The position numbers and the translations under genes are program-made. From NCBI GenBank assembly GCA_017411325.1, contig JAFQQJ010000018.1:1-44617 (forward strand): DNA of 44,617 nt, in the 5' to 3' direction. Shown piece by piece: positions 17,892-25,890 of the stretch; positions within the stretch are counted from its first letter, which is position 1, and every line of letters starts with the position of its first letter. Source of the DNA: Clostridia bacterium. Its GTDB lineage: Bacteria > Bacillota > Clostridia > CAKSNL01 > HGM11501. The notes beneath the pieces were generated by a model. That model did not search any database. It saw only the letters and a list, made by a program, of their open reading frames with translations, and was not told where the DNA came from.

Positions 17892-19007
17892 ATGAGTAAA
17901 TTACGAGTTGCTTTAATCGGCTGCGGAATGATAGCAAACTCCGCACATTTCCCCGCCCTTAACATTTTAAGAGAAGAGGGCTTAATTGAAGTTATCGGCG
18001 TTGCCGACATAAGAGAAGAGGTTGCAGCGGAAACTGCAAAAAGACACAATGTGCCTTCCTACTATGCCGACCCTCAGAAGATGCTTGATGAGCTTCATCC
18101 CGACTTTGTTGCGGTTTGTACCCCCAACGCATACCATAAAAAGTGGACAATTGCCGCACTTAAAGCAGGTGCTCACGTTGCCTGTGAAAAACCCATTGCA
18201 GTAACATTTCGCGATGCCGAGGAAATGTGGAAAACCGCAGAGGAATGCGGAAAGAAGCTTTTCCCCTGTCAGTGTATGAGATGGCGCAACTATATGATGC
18301 AGTCAAAACAGCTTGTGGATTCAGGCGAGCTTGGCGCACCCTATTTTTCAGACATCGAATTTATCCGCCGGATCGGCGTTCCCACCTGGGGTTATTTCCA
18401 TATGAAGGAGCATAACTGCGGTGGCCCCTTCTGCGATTTGGGCGTTCACTTAATCGACTCTCTTTTATGGATTGTCGGAAGCCCCAAGGTTGTTTCCGTA
18501 TCGGGCTCCGCCTTTACGAAAATTGCAAATCAGGGCGAGGATATACTTTTATCCATTGCGGAAAGCGGTGCATATTCAGGTGCTTTCACACCGAGAAAAT
18601 ACGACTATAAGGAATTTGACGTTGAAGATTTTTCAACAGGCTTTATGAGACTTTCAAACGGTATGAGTGTAAACTTCAAATTCTCCTGGGCCTTAAATCT
18701 TCCCACCACAAACCTTGATATGGTTATCTGCGGTGACAAGGGCGGCCTTTCCGTAAACAAGGAAAAACTTTATAAAAACGTAGGCCGCTATCAGGCTGAA
18801 ACCGAAATGAAGTGGTTTGACAACGGCGAATATAAGGGCGTACCCTTTGAACAGCACCGCTATATGTACAGAAACATTATGAACACACTGGCGGGTAAAG
18901 AGGAATACTTAATCACAAAAGAGCAGAACTTAGAGGTTGCGAAGATTATCGAATGCTTCTACAAATCTGCCGAGCTTGGACGCGAAGTAAGAGCCGACGA
19001 GCTTTAA
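17892..19007 (+). CDS. Gfo/Idh/MocA family oxidoreductase (third of three)
   Basis: The 371-residue member has RVALIGCGMIANSAHFPALN, the EKP motif in VACEKPIAVTFRDAEEM, and GGPFCDLGVHLIDSLLWIVG in the catalytic domain, which holds the conserved Asp and His. ATG at 17892 follows AAAGGAAG. It ends the operon and is followed by a strong terminator. It resembles the first member more than the second at the N-terminus (IGCGMxAN). The substrate is unknown. Confidence 0.92.
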   Translation: MSKLRVALIGCGMIANSAHFPALNILREEGLIEVIGVADIREEVAAETAKRHNVPSYYADPQKMLDELHPDFVAVCTPNAYHKKWTIAALKAGAHVACEKPIAVTFRDAEEMWKTAEECGKKLFPCQCMRWRNYMMQSKQLVDSGELGAPYFSDIEFIRRIGVPTWGYFHMKEHNCGGPFCDLGVHLIDSLLWIVGSPKVVSVSGSAFTKIANQGEDILLSIAESGAYSGAFTPRKYDYKEFDVEDFSTGFMRLSNGMSVNFKFSWALNLPTTNLDMVICGDKGGLSVNKEKLYKNVGRYQAETEMKWFDNGEYKGVPFEQHRYMYRNIMNTLAGKEEYLITKEQNLEVAKIIECFYKSAELGREVRADEL

Positions 19008-19013
19008 TAAAAT

Positions 19014-19044
19014 AAAAAAATGCAGGCGTTGCCTGCATTTTTTT
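19014..19044. terminator. Bidirectional terminator
   Basis: A7-TGCAGGC and GCCTGCA-T7 pair around GTT. It sits between the converging oxidoreductase operon and the acyl-CoA synthetase gene. Confidence 0.88.
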
Positions 19045-20701
19045 ATTTGTTTTCGCTTTCTTTTCTTATCTGTGCGCGCTTTATCTTTCCGCCCAGTGTC
19101 TTTGGAAGCTCGTCCACAAATTCCACGATTCTGGGATATTTATAGGGAGCTGTCGCCTTCTTTACGTGATTCTGAAGCTCTTTAATAAGCTCGTCTGAAG
19201 GTGTATAGCCTTTAGCAAGAACAACCGTTGCCTTTACAACCTGACCTCTCACAGGATCGGGTGCGGCGGTGATTGCACATTCGACAACCGCGGGATGCTC
19301 GATTAAGGCACTTTCAACCTCGAAGGGGCCTATTCTGTAGCCGGAGCACTTGATAACGTCGTCGTGTCTTCCCACAAACCAGTAATAGCCGTCATTGTCG
19401 CACCAGGCAACATCCTTTAAGTTGTAGTTGCCGCTGCCAAGTGCTTCTGCCGTCTGCTCCTCGTTTTTATAATAGCCCACAAAAAGTCCCACCGGGGGAT
19501 TGTTTATTACATCACAGATTACGATTTCGCCTTCTTCACCTGTTCCGCACTCTTTTCCGTTCTCATTAAACAGTCTTAAATCGTAGATGGGAGAAGGCTT
19601 ACCCATTGCACCGGGGATAGGCTTTACCCATTTGAAATCCGCAAGAAGGACTGTTCCTTCCGTCTGCCCGAAGCCTGTGTGAATTTCGCCGCCCGTCAAT
19701 TCCTTCCAGCGGTTGAACACCTCGGGATTTAACGGCTCACCTGCGGTTGCCCAGTTTTTAACCGAAGACAAATCGTAGCTTGCCACATCCTCCTGAAGCA
19801 TAAAGCGGTACATTGTGGGGGGTGCACAGAAGGTGGTAAGGCGGTACTTTTCCATCATTGAAAGGAGCTTTGCGGGGATGAACTTTTCCATATCATATGC
19901 AAAAATCGTTGCACCGCAAATCCACTGACCGTAAATTTTGCCCCAGCCGAACTTTGCCCAGCCCGAATCCGATACACTCATATGAAGCTTGTTTTCCTCA
20001 ACCTGCTGCCAGTATTTCGCAGTTACAATGTGACCGAGGGGATGAAAATAGTTGTGCATAACCATCTTAGGCATACCGGTGGTACCTGATGTGAAATAAA
20101 TCTGCATAATGTCGCGTCCGCCCGCAGAATCGGCATTTCTTTCAAAGGATGAATCGCACTTTTCAAATTCTCTGTTGAAATTTATGTATCCCTCTTTATC
20201 CTTGTCACCTGCCATAAGATAGTGTAATACACCCGGCATTTCGCTTCTCGCAAGCTCAATCTGTTCGTTTACATAGCTGTCCTCAAGAGATAAAATAAGG
20301 GAAACGCCTGCCGCATTTGCACGGTAGGCAATGTCCTTTTTGGTAAGCTGAAGCGTTCCGGGAATAAAGGTAACACCAAGCTTCATAAGACCTGTAACCG
20401 CAACCCAGTATTCCCAGCGGCGACGAAGAATTAAAAGGGCAACATCTCCTTTTTTAAGACCGAGAGACTTAAAATAATTTGCCGCCTTATTGCTTAATTC
20501 ACTCATCTCGGCAAAGGTAAAGCTTTTCTCCTCGCCCTCGTCATTACACCATAAAAGTGCTCTGTTATCGCCTTTTTCAGCGGCCCATCCGTCAACAATA
20601 TCAAAGGCAAAGTTAAAGTTGTCATTTGCTTTCACCTTGTAATTTGCCTTAAAGTCCTCGTAGGACGAAAATTCTGTTCTCTCTAAAAATTTCTCAAGCA
20701 T
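19043..20701 (-). CDS. AMP-forming acyl-CoA synthetase (medium-chain/acetyl-CoA synthetase-like)
   Basis: This ANL-superfamily enzyme activates a carboxylic acid as acyl-AMP and then acyl-CoA. The 552 residues include the P-loop IYFTSGTTGMPKMVMHN near 205, GFGQTEGT near 345, the hinge region WFVGRHDDVIKCSGYRIG, and the C-terminal catalytic lysine in LPKTLGGKIKRAQIR. It is full length. ATG at 20701 has GGAGGA upstream. The HTH-cupin regulator gene ends 12 bases upstream, a pairing common in Clostridia. The acid substrate is not determined; the N-terminus (FNFAFDIVDGWA) resembles medium-chain synthetases. Confidence 0.92.
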   Translation of the reverse strand: MLEKFLERTEFSSYEDFKANYKVKANDNFNFAFDIVDGWAAEKGDNRALLWCNDEGEEKSFTFAEMSELSNKAANYFKSLGLKKGDVALLILRRRWEYWVAVTGLMKLGVTFIPGTLQLTKKDIAYRANAAGVSLILSLEDSYVNEQIELARSEMPGVLHYLMAGDKDKEGYINFNREFEKCDSSFERNADSAGGRDIMQIYFTSGTTGMPKMVMHNYFHPLGHIVTAKYWQQVEENKLHMSVSDSGWAKFGWGKIYGQWICGATIFAYDMEKFIPAKLLSMMEKYRLTTFCAPPTMYRFMLQEDVASYDLSSVKNWATAGEPLNPEVFNRWKELTGGEIHTGFGQTEGTVLLADFKWVKPIPGAMGKPSPIYDLRLFNENGKECGTGEEGEIVICDVINNPPVGLFVGYYKNEEQTAEALGSGNYNLKDVAWCDNDGYYWFVGRHDDVIKCSGYRIGPFEVESALIEHPAVVECAITAAPDPVRGQVVKATVVLAKGYTPSDELIKELQNHVKKATAPYKYPRIVEFVDELPKTLGGKIKRAQIRKESENK

Positions 20702-20713
20702 GGCTTCCTCCTA

Positions 20714-21265
20714 CTATTCGGCAATTACCGTTAAAAATCTTGCCTTTACATCGCCATAGCAACGCTGACCGTGCATATGACGGGGATTGAAATATATACA
20801 ATCTCCGGGGTTTAAGATTATGGATTTTTCGTCAAACACCAGTTCAACCTGACCTTCCAATACCATATTGAACTCCTGACCGGAATGGCATACAAGTGCC
20901 GCAGGATCATCGGAAGGATCAAGTGTTACAAGGAGCGGCTGCATAATTTTTCCGCTGTAACGGAAGGCTAAATCCTCAAAGCGATAGCCGGGATAGCGCT
21001 TTATATCCTCACCCTCGCCGCGGCGTACCACCTGATAGGTGTCAAGACGGGCACTTCTTCCGGTGATGATTTCAGTAAAGTCCACACCGAATTTATTTGC
21101 CACGGCATAAACCGTGCTTATGGGCACATCTTCCCCTGTTTCCTCATATTTTTTATATGTTTCCACATCAAAGGAAAGCTCGCTGCAAAGCTCCTCCACG
21201 GTATAACCGCAGGCTTCACGGAGTCCCTTTAATCTTTCAGCAATTTCGTTTATTTCTTTATTCAC
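20714..21265 (-). CDS. XRE family HTH regulator with C-terminal cupin domain
   Basis: The 183-residue protein has an N-terminal helix-turn-helix (about 1-65; LKGLREACGYTVEELCSELS, STVYAVANKFGV) and a C-terminal cupin (about 115-180; HSGQEFNMVLEGQVELVFDE and LNPGDCIYFNPRHMHGQR). It probably senses a small ligand, perhaps the acid or acyl-CoA handled by its neighbour. The start is GTG at 21265, six bases after GGAGGT; the ATG further upstream overlaps that site. It forms an operon with the synthetase. Confidence 0.88.
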   Translation of the reverse strand: MNKEINEIAERLKGLREACGYTVEELCSELSFDVETYKKYEETGEDVPISTVYAVANKFGVDFTEIITGRSARLDTYQVVRRGEGEDIKRYPGYRFEDLAFRYSGKIMQPLLVTLDPSDDPAALVCHSGQEFNMVLEGQVELVFDEKSIILNPGDCIYFNPRHMHGQRCYGDVKARFLTVIAE

Positions 21266-21347
21266 AGTAAAACCTCCCATTAAATAAGAAATCTGCAGTA
21301 TATATTGTATCACACAATCGCCCTTCCCGCAAGTGTCAAATTAAACG

Positions 21348-21376
21348 AAAAAAGATGCCCGTCGGGCATCTTTTTT
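21348..21376 (-). terminator. Terminator after spo0A
   Basis: A6-GATGCCC and GGGCATC-T6 pair around GTC, about 40 bases past the spo0A stop. It can act in either direction. Confidence 0.88.
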
Positions 21377-21415
21377 CAAAAGGGATTGAGAAATGAGTAG
21401 GAGGGATTATCATAT

Positions 21416-22183
21416 TCAGCCCACATTCATCTCCAGCCGGAGCTTATCTGCAATCAATGCGATAAACTCCGAATTTGTGGGTTTACCCTTAAGGGTACTT
21501 ACGGTATAGCCGAAGAGCTTGTAGAAAAATTCCTCGTTGCCTCTTGTGCAGGCAACCTCGATGGCGTGACGGATGGCACGTTCAACACGGGAGGACGTGG
21601 TTTTATGACGTTTTGCAACCTCGGGATAAAGCTGTTTTGTAACTGCGTGCATCATTTCAGAATCCTTAACGGTCATCATAATCGCATCCCTTAAATAGCT
21701 GTAGCCCTTTATGTTTGCGGGGATTCCCACATTGTGGATAACGCCCGTAACCTTTAGTTCAAGTGCCTTTGCTCCCTCTTCTCCCTCACTCTTTTTTGAA
21801 TTGTCAGGGCGAAGAAGCATTTTTATTCTTTCAAAAAGTGTTTCATAGGAGGCAGGCTTTGTTATGTAATAGTCCGCACCGTAGAGCGAAACCATATTTG
21901 AAACATAAGTGCCGGAAAGCGCCGAATGTACCACTATCGCAGGCTTCTTCTCCGCCCTTGACAAGGCTTTAAGCACTCCGATTCCGTCAAGCACCGGCAT
22001 TACGATATCCAGAATTACTGCATCGGGGCTAAGGAGATTTATCTTTTCAAGACCGTCTTTTCCGTTGGGGCAAAAGCCTACAATTTCAATCTCCCTTTCG
22101 CCCGAATCCCTTAAGTAGGCTGTTATTCCTTCCTCCACCTCACGGCTGTCATCAATTACAAGCACCTTTAATTTCTCTTTCAT
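21416..22183 (-). CDS. spo0A: Stage 0 sporulation protein A, master response regulator
   Basis: Spo0A, once phosphorylated by the phosphorelay, switches on sporulation genes. The 255 residues contain a receiver domain (about 5-125) with the acidic pair D11/D12, the phosphorylated Asp59 in [12 protein letters not shown], and the conserved lysine in YITKPAS. The C-terminal Spo0A DNA-binding domain (about 150-255) has the signature [23 protein letters not shown] at 22183 has GAAAGGATGG upstream. Its promoter region carries an exact 0A box and direct repeats. In Bacillus spoIVB is the neighbour of spo0A; here spoIVB lies 15 kb away. Confidence 0.97.
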   Translation of the reverse strand: MKEKLKVLVIDDSREVEEGITAYLRDSGEREIEIVGFCPNGKDGLEKINLLSPDAVILDIVMPVLDGIGVLKALSRAEKKPAIVVHSALSGTYVSNMVSLYGADYYITKPASYETLFERIKMLLRPDNSKKSEGEEGAKALELKVTGVIHNVGIPANIKGYSYLRDAIMMTVKDSEMMHAVTKQLYPEVAKRHKTTSSRVERAIRHAIEVACTRGNEEFFYKLFGYTVSTLKGKPTNSEFIALIADKLRLEMNVG

Positions 22184-22254
22184 TTTAATTCCATCCTTTC
22201 AAACCTTAAATTTCATTTTTCTTCTGTTTTTTATTTATTTTTGTCTGTAACTGC

Positions 22255-22283
22255 ATTTTACCATAAATTACCAATTTATGCAA
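22255..22283 (-). promoter_or_regulatory. Predicted sigma-A promoter of spo0A
   Basis: On the minus strand TTGCAT (22283-22278), 17 bases, TAAAAT (22260-22255). Confidence 0.6.
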
Positions 22284-22306
22284 GAACTTTTTACCATTTT
22301 TTACCA
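22258..22306. repeat. Four TTACCA direct repeats upstream of spo0A
   Basis: TTACCA starts at 22258, 22268, 22291 and 22301, giving two pairs each with a 10-base period. The second pair is an exact tandem of TTACCATTTT. The first pair lies over the spo0A -10 box and spacer. Confidence 0.6.
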
Positions 22307-22313
22307 TTTTTCG

Positions 22314-22320
22314 TTCGACA
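22314..22320 (-). promoter_or_regulatory. 0A box (Spo0A binding site)
   Basis: TGTCGAA on the minus strand matches the Spo0A site exactly. It lies about 31 bases upstream of the spo0A -35 box, consistent with autoregulation. Confidence 0.6.
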
Positions 22321-22371
22321 TAATATCCAACGAATTGTAAAAAACCGCATAAAAAAGCAACACAGGTACAC

Positions 22372-22400
22372 TTGACACCCCCTTTTTACTATGGTAAAAT
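22372..22400 (+). promoter_or_regulatory. Predicted sigma-A promoter of the GH35 gene
   Basis: TTGACA, 17 bases, TAAAAT, about 31 bases before the ATG. An inverted TTACCA (TGGTAA, 22393-22398) overlaps its -10 box. Confidence 0.75.
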
Positions 22401-22431
22401 TGAGATATAATAATGAAAAGGAAGTGTTTTT

Positions 22432-24288
22432 ATGGCAAAAACAGTTGAAATAAAAAAAGACGGCGTTTATTTGGACGGCGAGAAATTTTTCCTTGTCAGC
22501 GGTGACTTTCACTATTTCAGAACCCTTCCCGGCGGATGGGAAAGAAGACTTCGCCTGATGAAGGATTTCGGCTTAACCGCCGTTACTACTTATGTTCCCT
22601 GGAACTTGACGGAGCCTAAAAGAGGAGAATACTGCTTTGACGGAAGAGCAAACCTTATGCTCTTTTTAGAGCTTTGCGCAAAATGCGACCTTAAGGTAAT
22701 TCTCCGCTGCTCTCCCTACCTTTGCGGGGAATGGGAAATGGGCGGTCTTCCCAGCTGGCTCTTAAAGGACAGAACCATCTGTGTCCGCTCCAGCGACCCC
22801 GGCTATATGGAAGCGGCAAACGAATACAACAAGGTGCTTTGCGATAAAATCCGCCCCTATCTTCACACCAACGGAGGCCCTGTTATTTTGGTTGGTCTTG
22901 AAAACGAATACGGCTCCTTCGGTGACGATCTGGAATATTTACAGATGCTTTGTGACTTTTACAGAAACGAAAAAATCGATGTTCCCTTTGTAAGTGCCAA
23001 CGGCGTTGACGATTTTAAGTACATAAACGGAACACTTTCCGATAACTGGAACGGCATTGACCACGGGGCAGACCCCGGCTCAATTGCCCAGTTTGAAAAG
23101 CTTCGTGCCTTTCAGCCCGATAAGCCTTTAATGAGCGGAGAAGCCTGGACGGGACAGATTCAGTTCTGGGGCCGTAAGTTCTATAAGGGCGGCGACGGCG
23201 TTAAAATGGCAGCATATTTCAAGAAGGCGCTTGAAATGGGTGCCTGCGTAAACTTCTATATGTTCTGCGGCGGCACCAACTTTGAATTTACCTCAGGCGC
23301 ACTTCACAGTGTCGGCAATAGTGCCTACACTCCCCTTATGACAAGCTATGACTATGACGCGCCCATAAGCGAGGAAGGCACACCCACAAGAAAGTACTAC
23401 GCCCTCCGCGACGTGCTTGACGAATATTTGGGCAAGGAAAAAAGAGAGCACATTGATCCCGACTTTGAAATTCAGTCCATTGAAAAAATCACCCTTACAG
23501 AGTCTGCTCCCCTCTTTTCAAACCTTGATAATCTCTCGGATAAAAGGGTTAAGGCAAACAGAACCATCTGTATGGAAGATCTGGATCAGAACTTCGGCTT
23601 TATCTGCTACCGCTCCGAAATCCGCTATACAGATGACCGCGTAAGACACCTTATTATTGACGGTCTTGCAGACAGAGCAACTGTTTACATTGACGGAAAG
23701 TATATCGGTACCCACCTTCGTGATGCGGAAAATCCCGACATCACCTTTACCGTAAAGAAAGGCGGAAGCGTTCTTACCATCCTTGTTGAAAATATGGGAA
23801 GAATCAACTACGGCCACAGAATTTACGACTATAAGGGAATACTCGGCTCAGTTCGTGTCAACATTGAAAATGCGGACGGCAGCTTCCTTTATAACTACGC
23901 CAACAATATGCGCTTTACCATTGACTGTCTTCCACTTTCCGACCTTTCAAAGCTCTCTTATGAAAAGGGCATCGTAAAGACAGATACTCCCTGCTTCTAC
24001 AAGGGTACATTCGATGCCAAGGCAGGCGTTGATACTTTCTGCGATATGGGAGGCTGGCGCAAGGGCTGTGTATTTGTAAACGGCTTTAACCTTGGCCGTT
24101 TCTGGGATGTAGGCCCTCAGAGAACCTTGTACCTTCCCGGTGAGCTCTTAAAGGATAAGGACAACGTAATTGAAGTTTTCGAGCTTCACTCACCCAAGGG
24201 CGAATATGAGGTTTCCTGCCTGGATCACTCATTACTCTGCGAAGAAGTAAATAATGATTTACTTAGCACCGACTTCCAGTTACTGTAA
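22432..24288 (+). CDS. Glycoside hydrolase family 35 beta-galactosidase
   Basis: This retaining beta-galactosidase has 618 residues and no signal peptide, so it is probably cytoplasmic and acts on imported oligosaccharides. The TIM barrel comes first (FFLVSGDFHYFRTLPGGW, TYVPWNLTEPKRGEY). The acid/base is in LVGLENEYGSFG near residue 160 and the nucleophile in PLMSGEAWTGQIQFWG near 240. FYMFCGGTNFEFTSGA follows. C-terminal galactose-binding-like beta domains end with GCVFVNGFNLGRFWDVGPQ. ATG at 22432 follows AAAAGGAAG. Its stop codon directly abuts repeat element B, which supplies the terminator. Confidence 0.94.
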   Translation: MAKTVEIKKDGVYLDGEKFFLVSGDFHYFRTLPGGWERRLRLMKDFGLTAVTTYVPWNLTEPKRGEYCFDGRANLMLFLELCAKCDLKVILRCSPYLCGEWEMGGLPSWLLKDRTICVRSSDPGYMEAANEYNKVLCDKIRPYLHTNGGPVILVGLENEYGSFGDDLEYLQMLCDFYRNEKIDVPFVSANGVDDFKYINGTLSDNWNGIDHGADPGSIAQFEKLRAFQPDKPLMSGEAWTGQIQFWGRKFYKGGDGVKMAAYFKKALEMGACVNFYMFCGGTNFEFTSGALHSVGNSAYTPLMTSYDYDAPISEEGTPTRKYYALRDVLDEYLGKEKREHIDPDFEIQSIEKITLTESAPLFSNLDNLSDKRVKANRTICMEDLDQNFGFICYRSEIRYTDDRVRHLIIDGLADRATVYIDGKYIGTHLRDAENPDITFTVKKGGSVLTILVENMGRINYGHRIYDYKGILGSVRVNIENADGSFLYNYANNMRFTIDCLPLSDLSKLSYEKGIVKTDTPCFYKGTFDAKAGVDTFCDMGGWRKGCVFVNGFNLGRFWDVGPQRTLYLPGELLKDKDNVIEVFELHSPKGEYEVSCLDHSLLCEEVNNDLLSTDFQLL

Positions 24289-24290
24289 GA

Positions 24291-24507
24291 GGAGATGTTA
24301 AAAAAGTTCAGACCGCAAAAAGGCAAATAAATTGATGACTCTTACTCCTTGCTTATCAAAGTTATTAAAATAGTGTTGAAAAATCGCATTTCTGCGATTT
24401 TTCTTCATTTTACGCCTTTTTGCTACGAACAAACTTCACCCTCAATGTATCTCATACATCTTCGGGCGGTGCAGTTTGTCCGTTCTGAAGCATTTTTTCC
24501 TATCTCC
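24291..24507 (-). mobile_element. MITE-like structured repeat element, copy B
   Basis: This is the inverted copy of the 6037-6255 element, 217 bp long. The half with the long stem and the terminator hairpin is almost identical to copy A, and so are the last 30 bases; the part between is diverged. In the internal hairpin the arms read ATGTAT/ATACAT where copy A has GCGTAT/ATACGT, so pairing is kept. The small reading frame of copy A is broken here. The element begins 2 bases after the beta-galactosidase stop codon, the same placement and orientation relative to the upstream gene as copy A has to hpf. Confidence 0.7.
24378..24403. terminator. Bidirectional terminator hairpin inside element B
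   Basis: GAAAAATCGCA and TGCGATTTTTC pair around TTTC. It probably terminates the beta-galactosidase transcript. Confidence 0.7.
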
Positions 24508-24520
24508 TGATATTAAATTG

Positions 24521-24584
24521 ATGTAGGGGCTGATGCCCACATCAGCCCGCATTTTCCGGTTCGATGTGGCATCGACCCCTACAT
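24521..24584. repeat. Palindromic intergenic repeat with ATGTAGGGG/CCCCTACAT ends
   Basis: The 64-bp unit has 9-base perfect terminal arms and two inner hairpins (CTGATGcccaCATCAG and CGATGtggCATCG). It resembles the dispersed GTAGGGG...CCCCTAC palindromes common between genes in gut Clostridia. It fills the gap between element B and the BlaI promoter. Confidence 0.6.
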
Positions 24585-24598
24585 TTTTTAAAAATATC

Positions 24599-24657
24599 TT
24601 GACACTTGTAGCTACACGTGATATACTACGATTGTAGCTACAAGTGTAATTACACTT
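24599..24657 (+). promoter_or_regulatory. blaI promoter with three palindromic operators
   Basis: TTGACA (24599-24604), 17 bases, TATACT (24622-24627). TGTAGCTACA lies inside the spacer (24607-24616), TTGTAGCTACAA just after the -10 (24632-24643), and the 16-base palindrome AAGTGTAATTACACTT follows at 24642-24657. TGTA/TACA dyads are typical BlaI/MecI sites. Confidence 0.85.
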
Positions 24658-24684
24658 ACAATTAATCCCCAAGGAGGCAAAAAA

Positions 24685-25056
24685 ATGTCAAACATAAAGC
24701 AAACAATTACGGATTCCGAGTATCAGATTATGAAAATTTTGTGGGATGCAAATGAGAAAATGACCGTATCTGACGTATCGGCAAAGCTTAACGGCAACGA
24801 CTGGACGGCATCCACAGTTTCCACCTTTCTTCAGAGGCTATTGAAAAAAGAAGTGGTTGCCTGCGATAAGAGGGGCAAAACCAACCTTTATTATCCCGTT
24901 TTATCCCGGAAGGACTACGATTTAAGCGAAACGGAAAGCTTTCTTTCCAAAATTTACAAAGGCTCAATCAAAAATATGGTTGCATCACTTTACGAAAACA
25001 AAAAGCTTTCGGATGATGACGTGACAGACCTTAAGAAGATGTTTGAACTGGAGTGA
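24685..25056 (+). CDS. BlaI/MecI/CopY family repressor
   Basis: The 123-residue winged-helix repressor has the family pattern ITDSEYQIMKILWDANEKMT, WTASTVSTFLQRLLKKEVVA and a C-terminal dimer helix region. Such repressors bind TGTA-type dyads and are inactivated by cleavage through an M56 protease. ATG at 24685 follows AAGGAGG. It is the first gene of an operon with the M56 protease and two putative sensors, and its promoter carries three operators, so it is autoregulated. No beta-lactamase or penicillin-binding protein gene is near, so the signal is not necessarily a beta-lactam. Confidence 0.92.
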   Translation: MSNIKQTITDSEYQIMKILWDANEKMTVSDVSAKLNGNDWTASTVSTFLQRLLKKEVVACDKRGKTNLYYPVLSRKDYDLSETESFLSKIYKGSIKNMVASLYENKKLSDDDVTDLKKMFELE

Positions 25057-25060
25057 TTTT

Positions 25061-25888
25061 ATGGCAGAGCTTTTTAAGACAACCCTTGTTTTAAGCATTT
25101 TCGGTTTTGTTATGACGGCGCTGCTTCTTATCATAAAGCCCGTGACGGTAAAAAAGCTTCCGGCATCTTGGCAATATTATATGTGGGTTCTGGTTATGCT
25201 TTCAATGCTTATTCCCGTTTATAAAATTATCCCTTCAAGGGAAATTTATAAAATTCCCGTTGTTCCGTCTGTCACAACCGAATCTCCCGCCACGCCCAAT
25301 GTAAGCGAAACAGAAAATACGGCACCGACTAAAGACGCTGGAAACGAAAATACCGGTGCACCCGTAAGGAAAAGCAGGGCGGGGCTTTACACCGTTGCCG
25401 CTTTTATCTGGCTTTCGGGCGCATCAGTATATCTTATCATAGTTTCTTTAAGCTATATTTCCTTTACATCTAAAAAGCGGAAAAATTCCACTCCCTTAAG
25501 GGATGATGCGATATTGAAGGAATGCTCAAAATCCCTTAAAATAAGGCGGAAAATTAAGGTTATGGTTTCGGAAAGTTTAGATTCTCCCATGCTTGTGGGC
25601 GTGTTCTTCCCGGTAATTTATATCCCTGACGGGGAAATTCCTCCCGAAAAGCTTAAAATGATTTTCCTTCACGAGCTTAACCACTATAAAAGAAAGGATT
25701 TAATTTTCAAGTGGCTTTCTGTCTTAACCAATATGATACATTGGTTTAATCCCCTTTCCTATCTTTTATGCTCCGCTTTAAGCGAAGCCTGCGAAATTTC
25801 CTGCGATATGGCTGTAACCAGAAATATGACGGAGGATGAGCAAAGACTTTATATGCAGACGATTTTAGACCTTGCAAAAAGGAGGTAA
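25061..25888 (+). CDS. M56 family (BlaR1/MecR1-type) membrane metalloprotease without a fused sensor
   Basis: The 275-residue protein has helices near 5-27 and 35-57, a Pro/Thr-rich linker, a third helix near 108-130, and then the protease domain with HELNHYKRKD (HExxH) near residue 205. NPLSYLLCSALSEACEISCD follows. It ends at ILDLAKRR, where BlaR1 proteins normally continue into another helix and an extracellular sensor. ATG at 25061 has GGAG 7 bases upstream and lies 4 bases after blaI. The next gene starts 2 bases after its stop, with AAAGGAGG inside the last codons, so the two are translationally coupled. Confidence 0.88.
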   Translation: MAELFKTTLVLSIFGFVMTALLLIIKPVTVKKLPASWQYYMWVLVMLSMLIPVYKIIPSREIYKIPVVPSVTTESPATPNVSETENTAPTKDAGNENTGAPVRKSRAGLYTVAAFIWLSGASVYLIIVSLSYISFTSKKRKNSTPLRDDAILKECSKSLKIRRKIKVMVSESLDSPMLVGVFFPVIYIPDGEIPPEKLKMIFLHELNHYKRKDLIFKWLSVLTNMIHWFNPLSYLLCSALSEACEISCDMAVTRNMTEDEQRLYMQTILDLAKRR

Positions 25889-25890
25889 CT

